This document shows, piece by piece, positions 24,501 through 35,921 of a stretch of 64,000 bases of DNA (the stretch's first letter is position 1; each line of letters begins with the position of its first letter). This stretch comes from Tanytarsus gracilentus (Eukaryota; Arthropoda; Insecta; Diptera; Chironomidae). The translations under genes were made by a program, and so were the position numbers. The stretch lies in NCBI GenBank assembly GCA_038502055.1, contig JAXRKN010000043.1, forward strand, positions 7,688,001 through 7,752,000. Reading direction: 5' to 3'. Under the pieces are notes generated by a model, which worked only from the letters and a program-made list of their open reading frames with translations, was not told the DNA's origin and did not search any database.

Positions 24501-26313
24501 GGAATTGAAAGATTGCAAAAAATGTGTGTGAAAAATTTGGAATTTTGGATTTTATAAACTTATTAATAATTGTCAAAATAATTTTTAAATTAAATATTTT
24601 AAATTCTACCCAAAATTACCGCAACAAATACGCAACATTGATCGATACTCACCGACAAAGGAAGTCTGTTTCACTGAAGCATTTTTCATAGCAATCTTGA
24701 CGCGACACTGCAGTTGATGATCGTTTGACGTGGTTTCTCAACGCATAGCCCTGAACTCTATCAATGCACCATGCACGCTCGCAAGGCTTCTGCTTCAAAC
24801 ATCTCGTCTTTTGAGCATAAATTGTAAATACCGGAAACTGTGACTTCGTTAATGCACCTATATAGAAAAGAGAGTCATAGCTTTAGCCATTAGCACAATA
24901 ACGTTAATTCATTCATGTTCAATTCTTTTAACTTTTAAAAATCATCAATCTTCATTGACGATCATGTGTTTTCTCGTTCGCGGATCAATTGAATTATGCT
25001 CGGTCAGGAAAGAGAGATGCTACACATAAAACAGTTAGGTCTTCTCTTCTCGGACACAAATCATTTCATTTAATTGTCTCTGTTCTCTTCTTCTTCTTAC
25101 ATCACTTCCATTTTGCATCGTTTTTAATCCAATTTGATCTCTCTGCTTAATTCTCTTTTAAATGATTTTCATCCTCTCTTACGCGCACAATAAAACGTTA
25201 AATTGAATTAAAAACCATCATCATCACTCGCATGTGCATTTCTTTAAAAGCTTTTTTGTTCATGTGAGAGATGAGAAAAATTGTTGGGAATGTAGCGAAA
25301 AAAAAGAGTTGAATTGAAATGCCAACAATTTTGAATTCAATTTACAATTCCATCAGCAATATCATCTTTCAAGTAAGTGCCTTTGCGCACATGAAGAAAA
25401 TTCTTAGAAACGAGAATTTTTGCCTTCTTCTTATTACGATAGTTGTTTTTCCATTTTTATGAGTGCATGGCAAAGTTAGATGTAAAAAAGTTATTGAATT
25501 TTAATTATATTGCGGTTAAGAATTATTCTATTGGAGGTTGAATATTTTTAAAACATCCAGGAATAAAATTCCCAAAAAACATTTTCAGAATGAAAAACTT
25601 AAATTTCAATCTCATCAATATTCAGAATTTTATAAGAAATAAGAATGCTACTCTATTCCATTTTTTATTCTCTTTCAAAATGACTTAAAACTATTTTTTG
25701 CCTTTTCACTATGTGTACTTTTCTCATTCTATTTTTTCACGGCGTTGAAAGAACTTACCCGGCATTTTATCCGCATTGGAAGTGAATAATATACAAAGGC
25801 CAGTTTCATAGTTCACCGAACTGCAGGTATCATTACTCTGACACAAGTCGAGACAATCGGTGAGCATAAGAGTGCCAGGAACGGAGTCCAACATCAAATT
25901 GCTTTTTGTATTGGCCGAGAACATGTAACTGTAGATTTAAAAAAAAGAGGAGAGAAAGAGAATAAGTAGCAATTAAGCTTTTCACAATTTCCATAAAAAT
26001 TGCATGACAAAAAGAAGTGAACTTACCCAGTCACAAGTTCGAAGCTTATGTTTTCGGGTCCGCATTCAGCGGAAGTCGGATCAGCGGCCTTTTGTTGTGG
26101 AACAAGTGTTGTATCCACAACAGTGCTCACTGGTTCGTCGTCATCTTCATTGCGCACCTCCTCAACGCCAGAAGCTGTAGCAATGTTGTCTTCCAGCGGA
26201 GCATCCGCAGCGTTCTCAATAGGCGAATCAATACGCGAACGACGTCGTGCATCAGTCGAGGTAGATAATAATAAAATTCCTAACACTAAAACCAGCCTTA
26301 AATTGGGACACAT
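18559..26313 (-). CDS. PAN/apple and ZP-domain single-pass membrane protein (trynity/neyo/morpheyus class)
   Basis: Six exons join in phase to 740 aa: 26313-26027, 25928-25759, 24857-24653, 20253-19647, 19571-18776, 18716-18559. A signal peptide (LVLVLGILLLSTSTDA) is followed by three Cys-rich PAN-like segments (about 90-150, 165-225 and 270-355; signatures such as DCLDLCQSNDTCSSVNY and DECRELCLNSPFKCRSYDY). A ZP domain (about 358-600) begins at VTIECHADDMIAKI. A furin-type cleavage site, RKRR, lies at about 613, and a single membrane helix LIISGTVFLLAQLVVIAVWM at 690-709 precedes a ~30-residue cytoplasmic tail. In Drosophila this architecture belongs to apical extracellular matrix proteins that anchor epidermis to cuticle and shape cells; the ZP module polymerises after furin cleavage. 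Which paralogue this is cannot be decided. Intron 3 (20254-24652) is 4.4 kb and holds a repeat array. The start follows directly on a (GACT)n leader. Confidence 0.88.
20382..21519 (-). other. Intron 3 of the ZP gene, 3' part
   Basis: AT-rich intron sequence with short (ATA) and (ACA) simple repeats near 21130-21170. No exon with matching borders was seen. Confidence 0.5.
21520..22356. repeat. Interspersed element with ~129-bp tandem units inside the ZP gene intron
   Basis: The stretch is bracketed by GCGTAACCCAC (21520-21530) and its exact reverse complement GTGGGTTACGC (22346-22356), so it may be a DNA element with 11-bp terminal inverted repeats; no target-site duplication is evident. Inside are a (TCCG)n microsatellite at 21563-21605, then about four tandem units. 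Each contains GTCCATTTTTCAGAACTATG and a segment ending GGAATCGATTGACAT. The last three are spaced 128-129 bp apart and the first is longer, 160 bp. Because 129 is a multiple of three, the minus strand stays open for 198 codons (22306-21710) and would encode ~43-residue repeats around GHFGCPWH. The same family occurs at 61440-62010. I read the frame as a by-product of the repeat, not a gene. Confidence 0.7.
22357..24652 (-). other. Intron 3 of the ZP gene, 5' part
   Basis: No supported exon. A 72-codon frame at 23844-24062 has no recognisable similarity. A short (CA)n run lies at 24448-24464. Confidence 0.5.
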
Positions 26314-27286
26314 CTTCAGTCAGTCAGTCGTTTGATGAAAATGCTGCGCACAATGAAAGGAAAATCAAGTCGATTAGTTATAATTTTATAAGTTGAATGG
26401 TTCTCATCACGATCTAACTATTGATGTGATGATTTTATGAGCTTGGATCATCATGTGATTCATTATGGGATTAATGAGGTGCTTTTATAACGAAAAAAGG
26501 GATTTTTAGGTTAATTTTTATTGGATGTAAATTATTTAAAGACATTTTCGTAAAAAAATCTAGTTGGACTAACTTAAAATTATTTCAGCATGTTAAATAT
26601 CTTAAAAATTTTTATTTTACTTTCTTCAATTCTCCATCTCTCACTATTCTAATGCTGAAACCTCCCAACACATAATAAAATGCCACATCTCACTCATATT
26701 GCATCAAACTAATATGCCTCCTTGATTAACATCAACTCTGACAGTCGTTTTGCACTCATAAATATATTTTCTAACCCTCACAGCCTCTAAAAATCATCAA
26801 AGCTGATTGTGAAAAGTTGGCACAGCGAGTCGGTAATGAAATGAGAGTCAATTCGCTGACACATTTTCCTCCTCTCAGTATCTATTATGCTTGCCTTGTC
26901 AAGAACGCGCACAAGAGAAATAGAAGACACGAGTGAGCGAGATGGAAAGAGAAAATGTAAGAGTAACAGTTTAAAGATAATTTTATTATTATTATTGGCC
27001 ATTTAGTTATGTGCTTTTTAATACAACAACAATATCACTCGTATCTCGTTTTGAGTTGTGCAAAAACGACACAAAGAACAGTAATCAGAAAACTCATTCA
27101 TAGCACACATGTGAAAGCACACACTCGAGATTTGTTTAAACACTCGACTATTCAATGCGATGACTTTTGAAAAATTAGACTTTTACAAGAAATCGAGACC
27201 CACCAATCGAAAATTATCTTCAATAGACGCGGAAGATTCAACAGCTTGAAACAATTCACATGGCAATGAAATTTCTATTCTATCAT
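26314..27286. other. Upstream region of the ZP gene
   Basis: Probably holds the promoter and 5' UTR of the ZP gene; a (GACT)n motif directly precedes its start codon on the minus strand. Otherwise AT-rich, with no gene that I can support. Confidence 0.45.
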
Positions 27287-27658
27287 TAAATTGAGTGGAA
27301 ATATGCCAAAAGCAATGAAATCGATGTCAAATTTTTATTTTAGAAACTTCATGTTCATACATTCGAATCTAATGGACGCACTTGCGATTGATGTGAACAT
27401 TTTTGACACAAATTCTTCTGCTTTTAGATTTCATTAAAAATTTTCTTCGGTGCGGTTCAACAGCAAACAATAATGCTGCGTGTATTGTTCGGCCTGATGA
27501 TCACTTCCTCCCTCTTTTGACTTACTGACTCACTGACTCATGATTTTTTTATTCGGACATTCATCAAATTTATCGACAATTATTTTCACTCTCGAAATAT
27601 TTCGCCAATTTTTAAATTTGGGTTACATGACTTAAAAATTCTGGATGCGCACGTCGAT

Positions 27659-27668
27659 TATATAAAAG
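27659..27668 (+). promoter_or_regulatory. TATA-box core promoter candidate in the left arm
   Basis: TATATAAAAG is followed about 20 bp later by a TCAGTG initiator-like motif and then, within 95 bp, by the ATG at 27751. The same arrangement is present in the right arm at 33505-33514 on the minus strand. Confidence 0.45.
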
Positions 27669-27750
27669 CAGTGCTTCAGTGATCTGACTTACTTTTTCTT
27701 ATCTTCTTCTTCTTTTCTTCAACTGACAAGTTACCGAAAAAAATATTGCA

Positions 27751-27998
27751 ATGATCAACGAAAAAACAAAAAACAGGTTCTAGGTGCTGTGAGTCGGAGC
27801 AATTGCTGTTCTTATCATTATCGGTTGGTGTAAACGCCATGTATGCGAGCTATTTGGGTGGAGAAAAAAGATTTTTTTGAACGTGTTGTCATATCGCATA
27901 ACGCTGTTGTTGAAATTGAGATGAAAAAACCGTTGCAATTGCAAACTGATCCATTAATAAAAGCGCAAGAAGAAAAATGCCATGAAGATTTTGCTTAA
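27751..27998 (+). pseudogene. Broken short reading frame in the inverted repeat, left copy
   Basis: From the ATG at 27751 the frame closes after 10 codons. Further on, a frame reading GAIAVLIIIGWCKRHVCELF (hydrophobic helix then basic residues, like a small single-pass membrane protein) is shifted at a run of seven T (27872-27878) relative to the downstream frame, which ends in KAQEEKCHEDFA and a stop at 27998. The right copy differs in the T-run length. I do not recognise the protein. It may be a dead small gene or a frame broken by homopolymer sequencing error. Confidence 0.4.
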
Positions 27999-28232
27999 CT
28001 CAATCTCTCTCTCTATATGCTCGATAACTATAGTCGAGTTATGGCTAACCAACAGCTCGCATCTCGCATTCATCTACCGAGAGAGATGTTGTTATAAATA
28101 GTCAATGAGAGAATTTTTACTTTTTTTTCCTACTGCAAGTAAATGTGAGGTAAAAGTTGTTTGGTAGCAAGCATGCATGCATCATCAGCATCATTGCCAA
28201 GTATAGTAAATGTGAAACACGACACCATTTGT

Positions 28233-31200
28233 ATAGATTAGCGAATTTACGATAAAGCTCATCGCATCCTAATCGTACGAAATTAATTTCTGTGGCGGTT
28301 GAAATGTGATCAAAGAGAAAATTAGCAATAGATATGACAATAACTACTTTAATTAACTGTGAATGCGTTCGAAATTAATGAGAGGGAAAATATTCTTATA
28401 AAAAATTATCTTCCATCCCGAATCTCGCAATTTTTGTATTCCATGGAAGTGTCCAATTTGCATTTCGTGATCTCAAACACTCCTCGAAGAAAAAAATTAA
28501 TGTCATTTCGGAAATTTAATGACTCGCGAAATCTTTTCAGTCGCAAAACGATATAGGAGAGGAAAAAAATAGAAACTGACCTCATTTGAACTTCTTTAAT
28601 GCCATTAGTGAGGTAAGCGAAGAAGCACTCGAAATTGACTATACGTGCGGAGGAAATTTCAAATTTCATTTTTATTGTCAACGAAAATTTATCGTGAGAA
28701 TGAAGAAAGAAACTGAGATTTTTTTTGCTTTTAATTGATTTATTTTTTATGGTCAGACAAAAAGAGATTTTTTAGTGAAAAAAGTTTTAGGGTTAAATTA
28801 AAAAGATTTTTTTTAAGTTTTCAAAAAATTTTGATTGAGAAGCAAAAATTTTATTGCTTCTGGATTTAAATTCTAATCCTGTTTTTGAAGATTTCTTAAT
28901 TCTTAATTACCTTTCCAAGAAAGAAATAAATTTAGCAACATTTCTTTGTTCTTTTACCTCTTTTCTATTCAAAGAGTTAAAAATATGATTACAAAAATTT
29001 ATGATACAAAAAAAATTAGCATATCACGATGAATCTGATGAAGAAGCATAAATTATCAAAATCGAGAATCTCCAAATTGATATACGATCGCTTATTACCT
29101 TTGAATCGTGATTTATGGACACTGCTAATTTTATAGCTTTCTAATCAGGGAAATGACCATGACATTAGTATGCTCACAAATTGTGTGAGAAATTCAAATA
29201 GAATTTCGCTACGCTCTCATATAACACAATGTAAGGCACTGCTTAGTGTCGTGTTACATTACCGTTAAAAAATATATATATATATATGTGCGAATATTGA
29301 TAAACTTAATAAGCGAGCGAGGTGAGGAAAAAATGTTGACACAATCAATAGATGAGGGAGGTTTTGTTGGTGCGAGTCGGAGCAGAGCTATAACGGTACT
29401 GCGATTTGGACCTTTCGCGTGTTTTTGCAACAAAAAAGAGTTAACTAATAATAGTTTTAGCTCTTTTAAGTCGCAATGCAATGATCATCATCTATAGAGC
29501 GAAGAAAAATGATGACAGGTCGCGTGCTTCAAGTACTGACATGATAATTCATCTACGCGTATATTTTTAGACCCAACGGCGAGGTCATTACACCGCAAGA
29601 ATTTTAAAATTATATCACGACAGTGTGAGAAATGCAACGTGGTCTCGACGCGGGTTACGTACTTGAGTATTTTTCAAAGAATTCGTTAAATAATAAAGTA
29701 ATTAAGTACGATGAAATTATTCTAAAACGGTTTTTTCCCTCTTCGAATTCAGACGCACATATGAAATTCATCCAAGCTCATCATCATCATCACAATTCGA
29801 GAACTCGGAGGGATTTTCTACTTGCTAAATATCTGTTAATTATTTTATACATTTCACTTCTTCTTTTGCCGCTTTAAATCTGTGCCATTGTTTCTTTTCT
29901 GTGATGTGCGGCTTTGAACATAATAAAAATACACATGTTGATGTGATTTCAAAGACCTTTCCTCATTCTCGTGTCTTTAATTATAATTAAATTAAAGAAA
30001 GAAATTTTCGCGGATTATATGGTGAGTAGAAAGAGGAGAAAAAAAATTAAGAAAGTTTATAATGTGGGAATTTGTGATTTTAGCAGACAATTAAGAGAAT
30101 TTTTTTTAATGCACTGAACTTGGATGAGGTGAACATAACTTTTCGGGGTTAGTTAAGACTCTTATGTAATTTTTCATTGGTCTAGAATTTTTTAATGCTT
30201 GAACAAATTGCTCTTAATTAAATTATCTTTAGAGTTACTTAATTATAAAGCATTTTTTGAGGTTTAGAAAAATTAAATGTAATTACTAATTTTGTAGTTT
30301 AAAGTTTGTCGTTAAAAAATAATTTTTCGTTGAACTCTTTTGAAACTCAAATTTAATAAGAGTTGAATAAAAAATTACACGACAGTCCAACTTTTAATGA
30401 CTTTTTATTCCTTCATAATAACATTTTAACCTCAATATTTTGATAGCTTATTTTAATTACAATACTCATTAAAATTTCGCAAAGAAAGAACTGCAATAAA
30501 ATTATGGAAATAAATGCTTTAATCGCCATTTTCGGGAATATTATTTGCATAATTTCTCATCCATGATAAATTACGTTCTTAACCATTATGATGTAAATTT
30601 TTGGAGGAAATTTATGAGGATGCTAAACATAAAATTTATTTTTCTTAACTTTTGATCGTTGAGAATTTCTTTTAATTACCTCATAACAACTCATACGCGC
30701 AGAATTATGATTGTAAATCACTTTTCCGTTAAAAATAAATTTCACCGTCTGTAATCCTCATATTAAATCATCTTCTTCTCTTCCAATACATCATGAGGGT
30801 AATTTAGATGGTGAAATATTTGCAGAAGAGAACAGAAATGAACTCATCAGAATTTTTTAAATATTCTCCATTACTATGTTGATAGGATAGAATTTCTATA
30901 AATCTTTCTCGTTATCAAACGAGTAAAAGTTGTTGAAAAGGAGATTAGAATAAATTACGTAACGGGTATTAAAAAATTATGTGAAAAGCTTTTAATTTGA
31001 TAGCCGGAGTGACATGCGAAGATATAAAAATCGCGTCTTTATCCACAGTTTTTTACATATTTAATTCCAAAGTAAGTGATTTGAATTCAATTGACATGCT
31101 TTAAGGAAATTTAACAACTTTCACGATGAAATCATGCCTTAAAAATTTATAAAAAAAATTACACAAAAATTCACGTTTAGTTAATTGTAAACTAGTTCAT

Positions 31201-32934
31201 TCGAACGATGTTTAAAGCGTTTTTGGATGTTCTTTGACAACCGTGGATGTATCACGTTCAAAATTTTTTATGGGCCTCAAAGAAAAAAAATAATTCTTTA
31301 TTCATCTAACACAAAAAAATTCAATTTTGGATCTGGCAAATTTAAGTTCGATCATCACCCAAAATATTGTGACTCATCCTACACCCAAATTTAATTTTAT
31401 TGCAATTTGTCTTGTAACGCGCGAGAGATGGAGAGAAATTTTTATTATCATCGCGCAAAAAAAATATATCGGTCGCACAAACAAGGTAGAATGTGAATAT
31501 TAAACAAGAGAAAAAATTCTTCGAGAAAGGAGTGAATAAATAAAAAAAAAAGTGTGCTGAATTGGTCATCATTTGTGCCGTGCATATATGAAGATATGTC
31601 CGAACGTAACGTGCGGCGTGTAAATATGGCAAAAAAGAAAATGAAATTTGTGATGACCCATTTAACGCAGCAGCGAATGTGAGCAAGTTGTTCTGAAGAA
31701 GTTGAATCGAATCAATACCAACTTGAACTGCTACACATGATGACCCGCATGATTTTTGATTCATTTTTCAACGAATGTATTTTAATTTTTAAATAAAAAA
31801 AAATTGTATTCACCTTTTTAAAAATATTTTTCACTAAATTCTTTTCCTCCTAGTTTTTCTCAGTCTTGCATATTTTTTTACACCTTAAGAATTTTTTATT
31901 CACTTCACTTATAATTTTTAAACTTGCACTATGGGAGCAGAAAAAAGTCAAACTTGACCGTGAAACAATCGCGCAGCAACTGAAGAGCTAAATGTCTTTG
32001 AAGGTTATTTTTATAACATTGCTACTTTTCTCTACCACAGCTCACAGTTTTTCTTCTTTCTTCCAAACATGCTCATCACCACCATTTCTCTTCTCTCTCT
32101 TTTTTTAAACCAACTTTTCTTCGCTGTTAAATGCGCTTATGTTGAAGAGAGCGAGGTGAAGAGAGTAAGTTAGTCTTTAGTTATGCTTCGCAATGTTTAC
32201 ATTTGAGCACGTGGAATGTACTCACAAAAAGATCATCATGTGAAGCGAAATGAAATGTTACATGCTGAGGAAATTCTCGCAAATTAAATCGGCATGGAAA
32301 TTGCTGCATTTCACAGCGGAGAAAAATTCTTTCATTTAAAATTTTAAATTTTCACATAAATTCTTTAATCAACCAAAAAATGCTTCTGATAATCAATTGA
32401 GAGCTGTTTGAAGTAGTTTATCGCTTCCGATGGCAAATCGATTAAAATCAAACCCATTTTATGAACGTTTAGATAAATAAATGCAAATTTCCCAGAACGG
32501 TGGAAGATAAAATCTCTTATTGGGTCATTTCGTGCGGAATTTTATTAAAAAATTATGAATAGCAAGAGATGAAAACTTTAAATGTGATTTCTTAATATCA
32601 TTAAAATCTATGATTAAAATTAAATGCACGTAAAGAATTAATTATTATGCTTTCAATTAATCAAAATTAATTTTTAAAAATTTAATCCTCTAACAATCTC
32701 TCAACGGAATCGAGAAAAATTATTTTTATTATTAATCAGATTGTCATTTACACTGACAATTACGATAAACTTGAAATGAAATTGAGGTTGCACATTTTTT
32801 TAAAATATTGACCCTAGTGATTACACTCGCCGGCGGTGATTTGTTAGATTTATTCATCTCATCAATTTCAAGTGATTAACATCCACTCAATTATGTATTT
32901 AAAAAACAATTCTAACAATTTTAAATCCATAAAA
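28233..32934. other. Spacer between the inverted-repeat arms, gene-poor
   Basis: 4.7 kb of AT-rich sequence. There is an (AT)n run at 29271-29287. Scattered frames of 65-140 codons, the longest at 31342-31764 on the minus strand, lack recognisable domains or coding-like composition. No RNA gene seen. Confidence 0.5.
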
Positions 32935-33888
32935 ATGGTGTCGTGTTTCACATTTCCACTTCTCATTGTTGCTGCTGTTATTCTATACTTGGCAATGATG
33001 CTGATGATGCATGCATGCTTGCTACCAAACAACTTTTACCTCACATTTACTTGCAGTAGGAAAAAAAAGTAAAAATTCTCTCATTGACTATTTATAACAA
33101 CATCTCTCTCGGTAGATGAATGCGAGATGCGAGCTGTTGGTTAGCCATAACTCGACTATAGTTATCGAGCATATAGAGAGAGAGATTGAGTTAAGCAAAA
33201 TCTTCATGGCATTTTTCTTCTTGCGCTTTTATTAATGGATCAGTTTGCAATTGCAACGGTTTTTTCATCTCAATTTCAACAACAGCGTTATGCGATATGA
33301 CAACACGTTCAAAAAAAAATCTTTTTTCTCCACCCAAATAGCTCGCATACACGGCGTTTACACCAACCGATAATGATAAGAACAGCAATTGCTCCGACTC
33401 ACAGCACCTAGAACCTGTTTTTTGTTTTTTCGTTGATCATTGCAATATTTTTTTCGGTAACTTGTCAGTTGAGAAGAAAAAGTAAGTCAGATCACTGAAG
33501 CACTGCTTTTATATAATCGACGTGCGCATCCAGAATTTTTAAGTCATGTAACCCAAATTTAAAAATTGGCGAAATATTTCGAGAGTGAAAATAATTGTCG
33601 ATAAATTTGATGAATGTCCGAATAAAAAAAAATCATGAGTCAGTGAGTCAGTAAGTCAAAAGAGGGAGGAAGTGATCATCAGGCCGAACAATACACGCAG
33701 CATTATTGTTTGCTGTTGAACCGCACCGAAGAAAATTTTTAATGAAATCTAAAAGCAGAAGAATTTGTGTCAAAAATGTTCACATCAATCGCAAGTGCGT
33801 CCATTAGATTCGAATGTATGAACATGAAATTTCTAAAATAAAAATTTGACATCGATTTCATTGCTTTTGGCACATCTCCACTTTATCT
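32935..33888 (-). repeat. Right arm of the ~0.95 kb inverted repeat
   Basis: Reverse-complement partner of 27287-28232. It carries about 25 extra bases near 32960-32985 and lacks the CT-rich insertion of the left arm. Confidence 0.9.
33191..33440 (-). pseudogene. Broken short reading frame in the inverted repeat, right copy
   Basis: Same sequence as 27751-27998, but with nine T (minus strand) where the left copy has seven. One frame without an ATG is open from about 33388 to 33191 and encodes LFLSLSVGVNAVYASYLGGE and a charged tail ending EKCHEDFA. The ATG-initiated frame from 33440 still stops after 10 codons. The TATA box (33514-33505) is conserved. Function unknown. Confidence 0.4.
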
Positions 33889-34598
33889 CAAGAATGGCAA
33901 TTAAAGCAGGAAAAAGATAATAAAAATCTCAGAAGTGCATTAGATTTAGACTTGCATGAACATTTTTTAAATGACTCTCGAATACTTTAAAATGTAGCCA
34001 GAGGCCAAAATATAATGATTTAAATAATTTAACATTTCCTTGCATCTTTTTATTATTTTTTGAGCTCATAATTACATGTACACTGAACTTTTACATTTTT
34101 TTGAGCGAGAACATAAACATGGGATTTTTGATTACATTCACATAAAAATGTTTAAGATTTCCGTAATTTACACAAAATTGCATCGAGGAATTCTTGAGAA
34201 AGAATTTTCAAATCTCATTAAAATGCTGATGTGTAAAATGAGCAGCTAGAATTGAAATCCAATAATTGGCCATTCCAGTGCGATAAAGAAGATCTTAAGC
34301 CATAAAATTGCTTTTCAAATAGAAGCGACCGCAAACATTGTGTGAGAAAAAAAATTGATTTCATGTTTGAGATTGATAAGAAAGTGAATTATTAGAATTT
34401 TAAACTAAAAATATTTTAGAAGCATAGTTTATAAAATTCTTTGCAGTTCTGAAGTCTAATTTAATGAGTTTAATCTCACCAACTTTGGATAGTTTTAATC
34501 GCATATAGTAAAATTTCTTTAACATAAATTTCGCTTTAAATCTATGCAACCAAAATCACATGAAAATTCTTCAAGTTCACAATAAGCTTTTTTTCGCT
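33889..34598. other. Intergenic AT-rich sequence
   Basis: No supported feature between the right inverted-repeat arm and the retroelement-like insertion. Confidence 0.5.
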
Positions 34599-34620
34599 AA
34601 AAGCTCATTGACACTTAGAG

Positions 34621-35872
34621 GGAGTTTCATCCGGACAGTAAACCGAACACCATCGCGATTTTTAACCTCGTCAAATAAATATTAATTTATCCTGTTTAAA
34701 GTGTTTTTATATCATTAATATATTTTAAATGTGTTCCTAAGTGTGTTCATCAATTTGGTTTAGTGTTTAAATTACGTATGGAAGTGGAAATGAGTGAAAT
34801 TTTATTGTGAAATCAAATTCTTAGAATTTCACTTCATATTTTTTTCTCTCTCGCTCATTCTCACTTCGGAGAGTAACTCTCTCCAAATATTTTCTTCATG
34901 GGTATCAATGAAGGAATTTATTTATTTATTTATTTTAATTGAATTTTTTAAATCATTCAGTTAAAGAGTTGATAGAGAAAATTTAATTAACTTAACAGGG
35001 GAAAATAAGCGCATTCGGGTGTTTTTTTTGTATAAAAATTATATTTTTGAATTGTTCTCTATATGGAAACGTAGGAAAGAGTTGATAGAAAAATTTAATT
35101 AACTTGACCAGGGGGAAATATGGGGTTTTAATAAATGATGTTTTTTACTTTATATTTTAATTTGAATCAAGTTATGACATTTTGATATCGTATTCGTTGA
35201 TATCCAACAAAACCAACTGGTAATCTTAGTAACCAGTTGAGGAAGGTAGTAGTGAGTCTTACGGACGAACTTGAATGACCTGTACATCCCATGCTAATCG
35301 ACTAGATTAGATGGAGGAAGGTAGATGATAAACCAAACTTTTATACAATTGGTTTGACTTTGTACTTTATAAATTTATGTTTTATGTTTTATGTTTGTTT
35401 GTATTGTAATGTGGGTGGGCCAGTTCCTAACAGCTTGTCAGGGCTGAGGAAGGTTGTAGTGGCGGTAACTTTATAAAATGCCGTCGAAACCACCTTTGAT
35501 TTATTTAATTTATAACTGCAACCGTAAGGTTCAGTTAACTAACCCACAATTGTGATTAGTTGGAAACACTCTATGAGTGATCACAAGACTGTTCATAATG
35601 AAAATTTTACGGCATGGATCACGGCGTCATGTTTGGTTTGTTCCCTTGACGTTCCATGTCGACTAACACTAAAAACTCTGAGTGGGGTAATTCGATCGCT
35701 AGTGCGTCTTTCTCAAGACGTGTGTTGCAGCTCCCGAGGTGGACGTTCTCCGAGGAGACGTTCATTGTTGAGGGGGAAAAAAGGGGTATTTATACTCTAT
35801 TCTTAAGAGAAATCTTAAGGGTTCTGCATGGTTTGCGTCTTCTTGGTAACACCAACGCGCTACCACTCAGTT

Positions 35873-35899
<27 letters not shown>
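34621..35899 (+). mobile_element. Retroelement-like insertion with 22-bp target-site duplication and (ATCA)n tail
   Basis: The insertion is bounded by an exact 22-bp direct repeat, AAAGCTCATTGACACTTAGA plus one base at each end, at 34599-34620 and 35900-35921. It ends in about seven ATCA units (35873-35899). A long target-site duplication with a simple-repeat 3' tail indicates target-primed reverse transcription, as for LINEs or SINEs. No reverse transcriptase is encoded, so it is a non-autonomous or 5'-truncated copy. Positions 34630-35250 match a minus-oriented copy at about 5470-6180. Internally, GAGTTGATAGA...AATTTAATTAACTT occurs twice (34973 and 35075), and TGAGGAAGGT(A/T)GTAGTG occurs at 35236 and 35447. 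The 35552-35919 frames are not convincing. Confidence 0.8.
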
Positions 35900-35903
<4 letters not shown>

Positions 35904-35921
35904 GCTCATTGACACTTAGAG

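Larger units (their letters stand above)
27287..28232 (+). repeat. Left arm of a ~0.95 kb inverted repeat
   Basis: Over its length the sequence is the reverse complement of 32935-33888 at very high identity, with a few indels: extra CTTCTTCTT-type sequence near 27701-27715, and a missing ~25 bp near 28205 relative to the right arm. Outside these limits the similarity stops. The arms are separated by 4.7 kb of unrelated sequence. The content is a promoter-like TATA box and a short broken frame. Confidence 0.9.

Noticed and set aside
29632..29877. 81-codon frame with a hydrophobic C-terminus
   Set aside because: A His run from CAT repeats and a random hydrophobic end; no homologue recognised.
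31342..31764. 140-codon open frame on the minus strand
   Set aside because: No start context, domain or coding-like composition. Phe/Leu/Asn/Ser bias matches random translation of AT-rich DNA, and no splice partners were seen.
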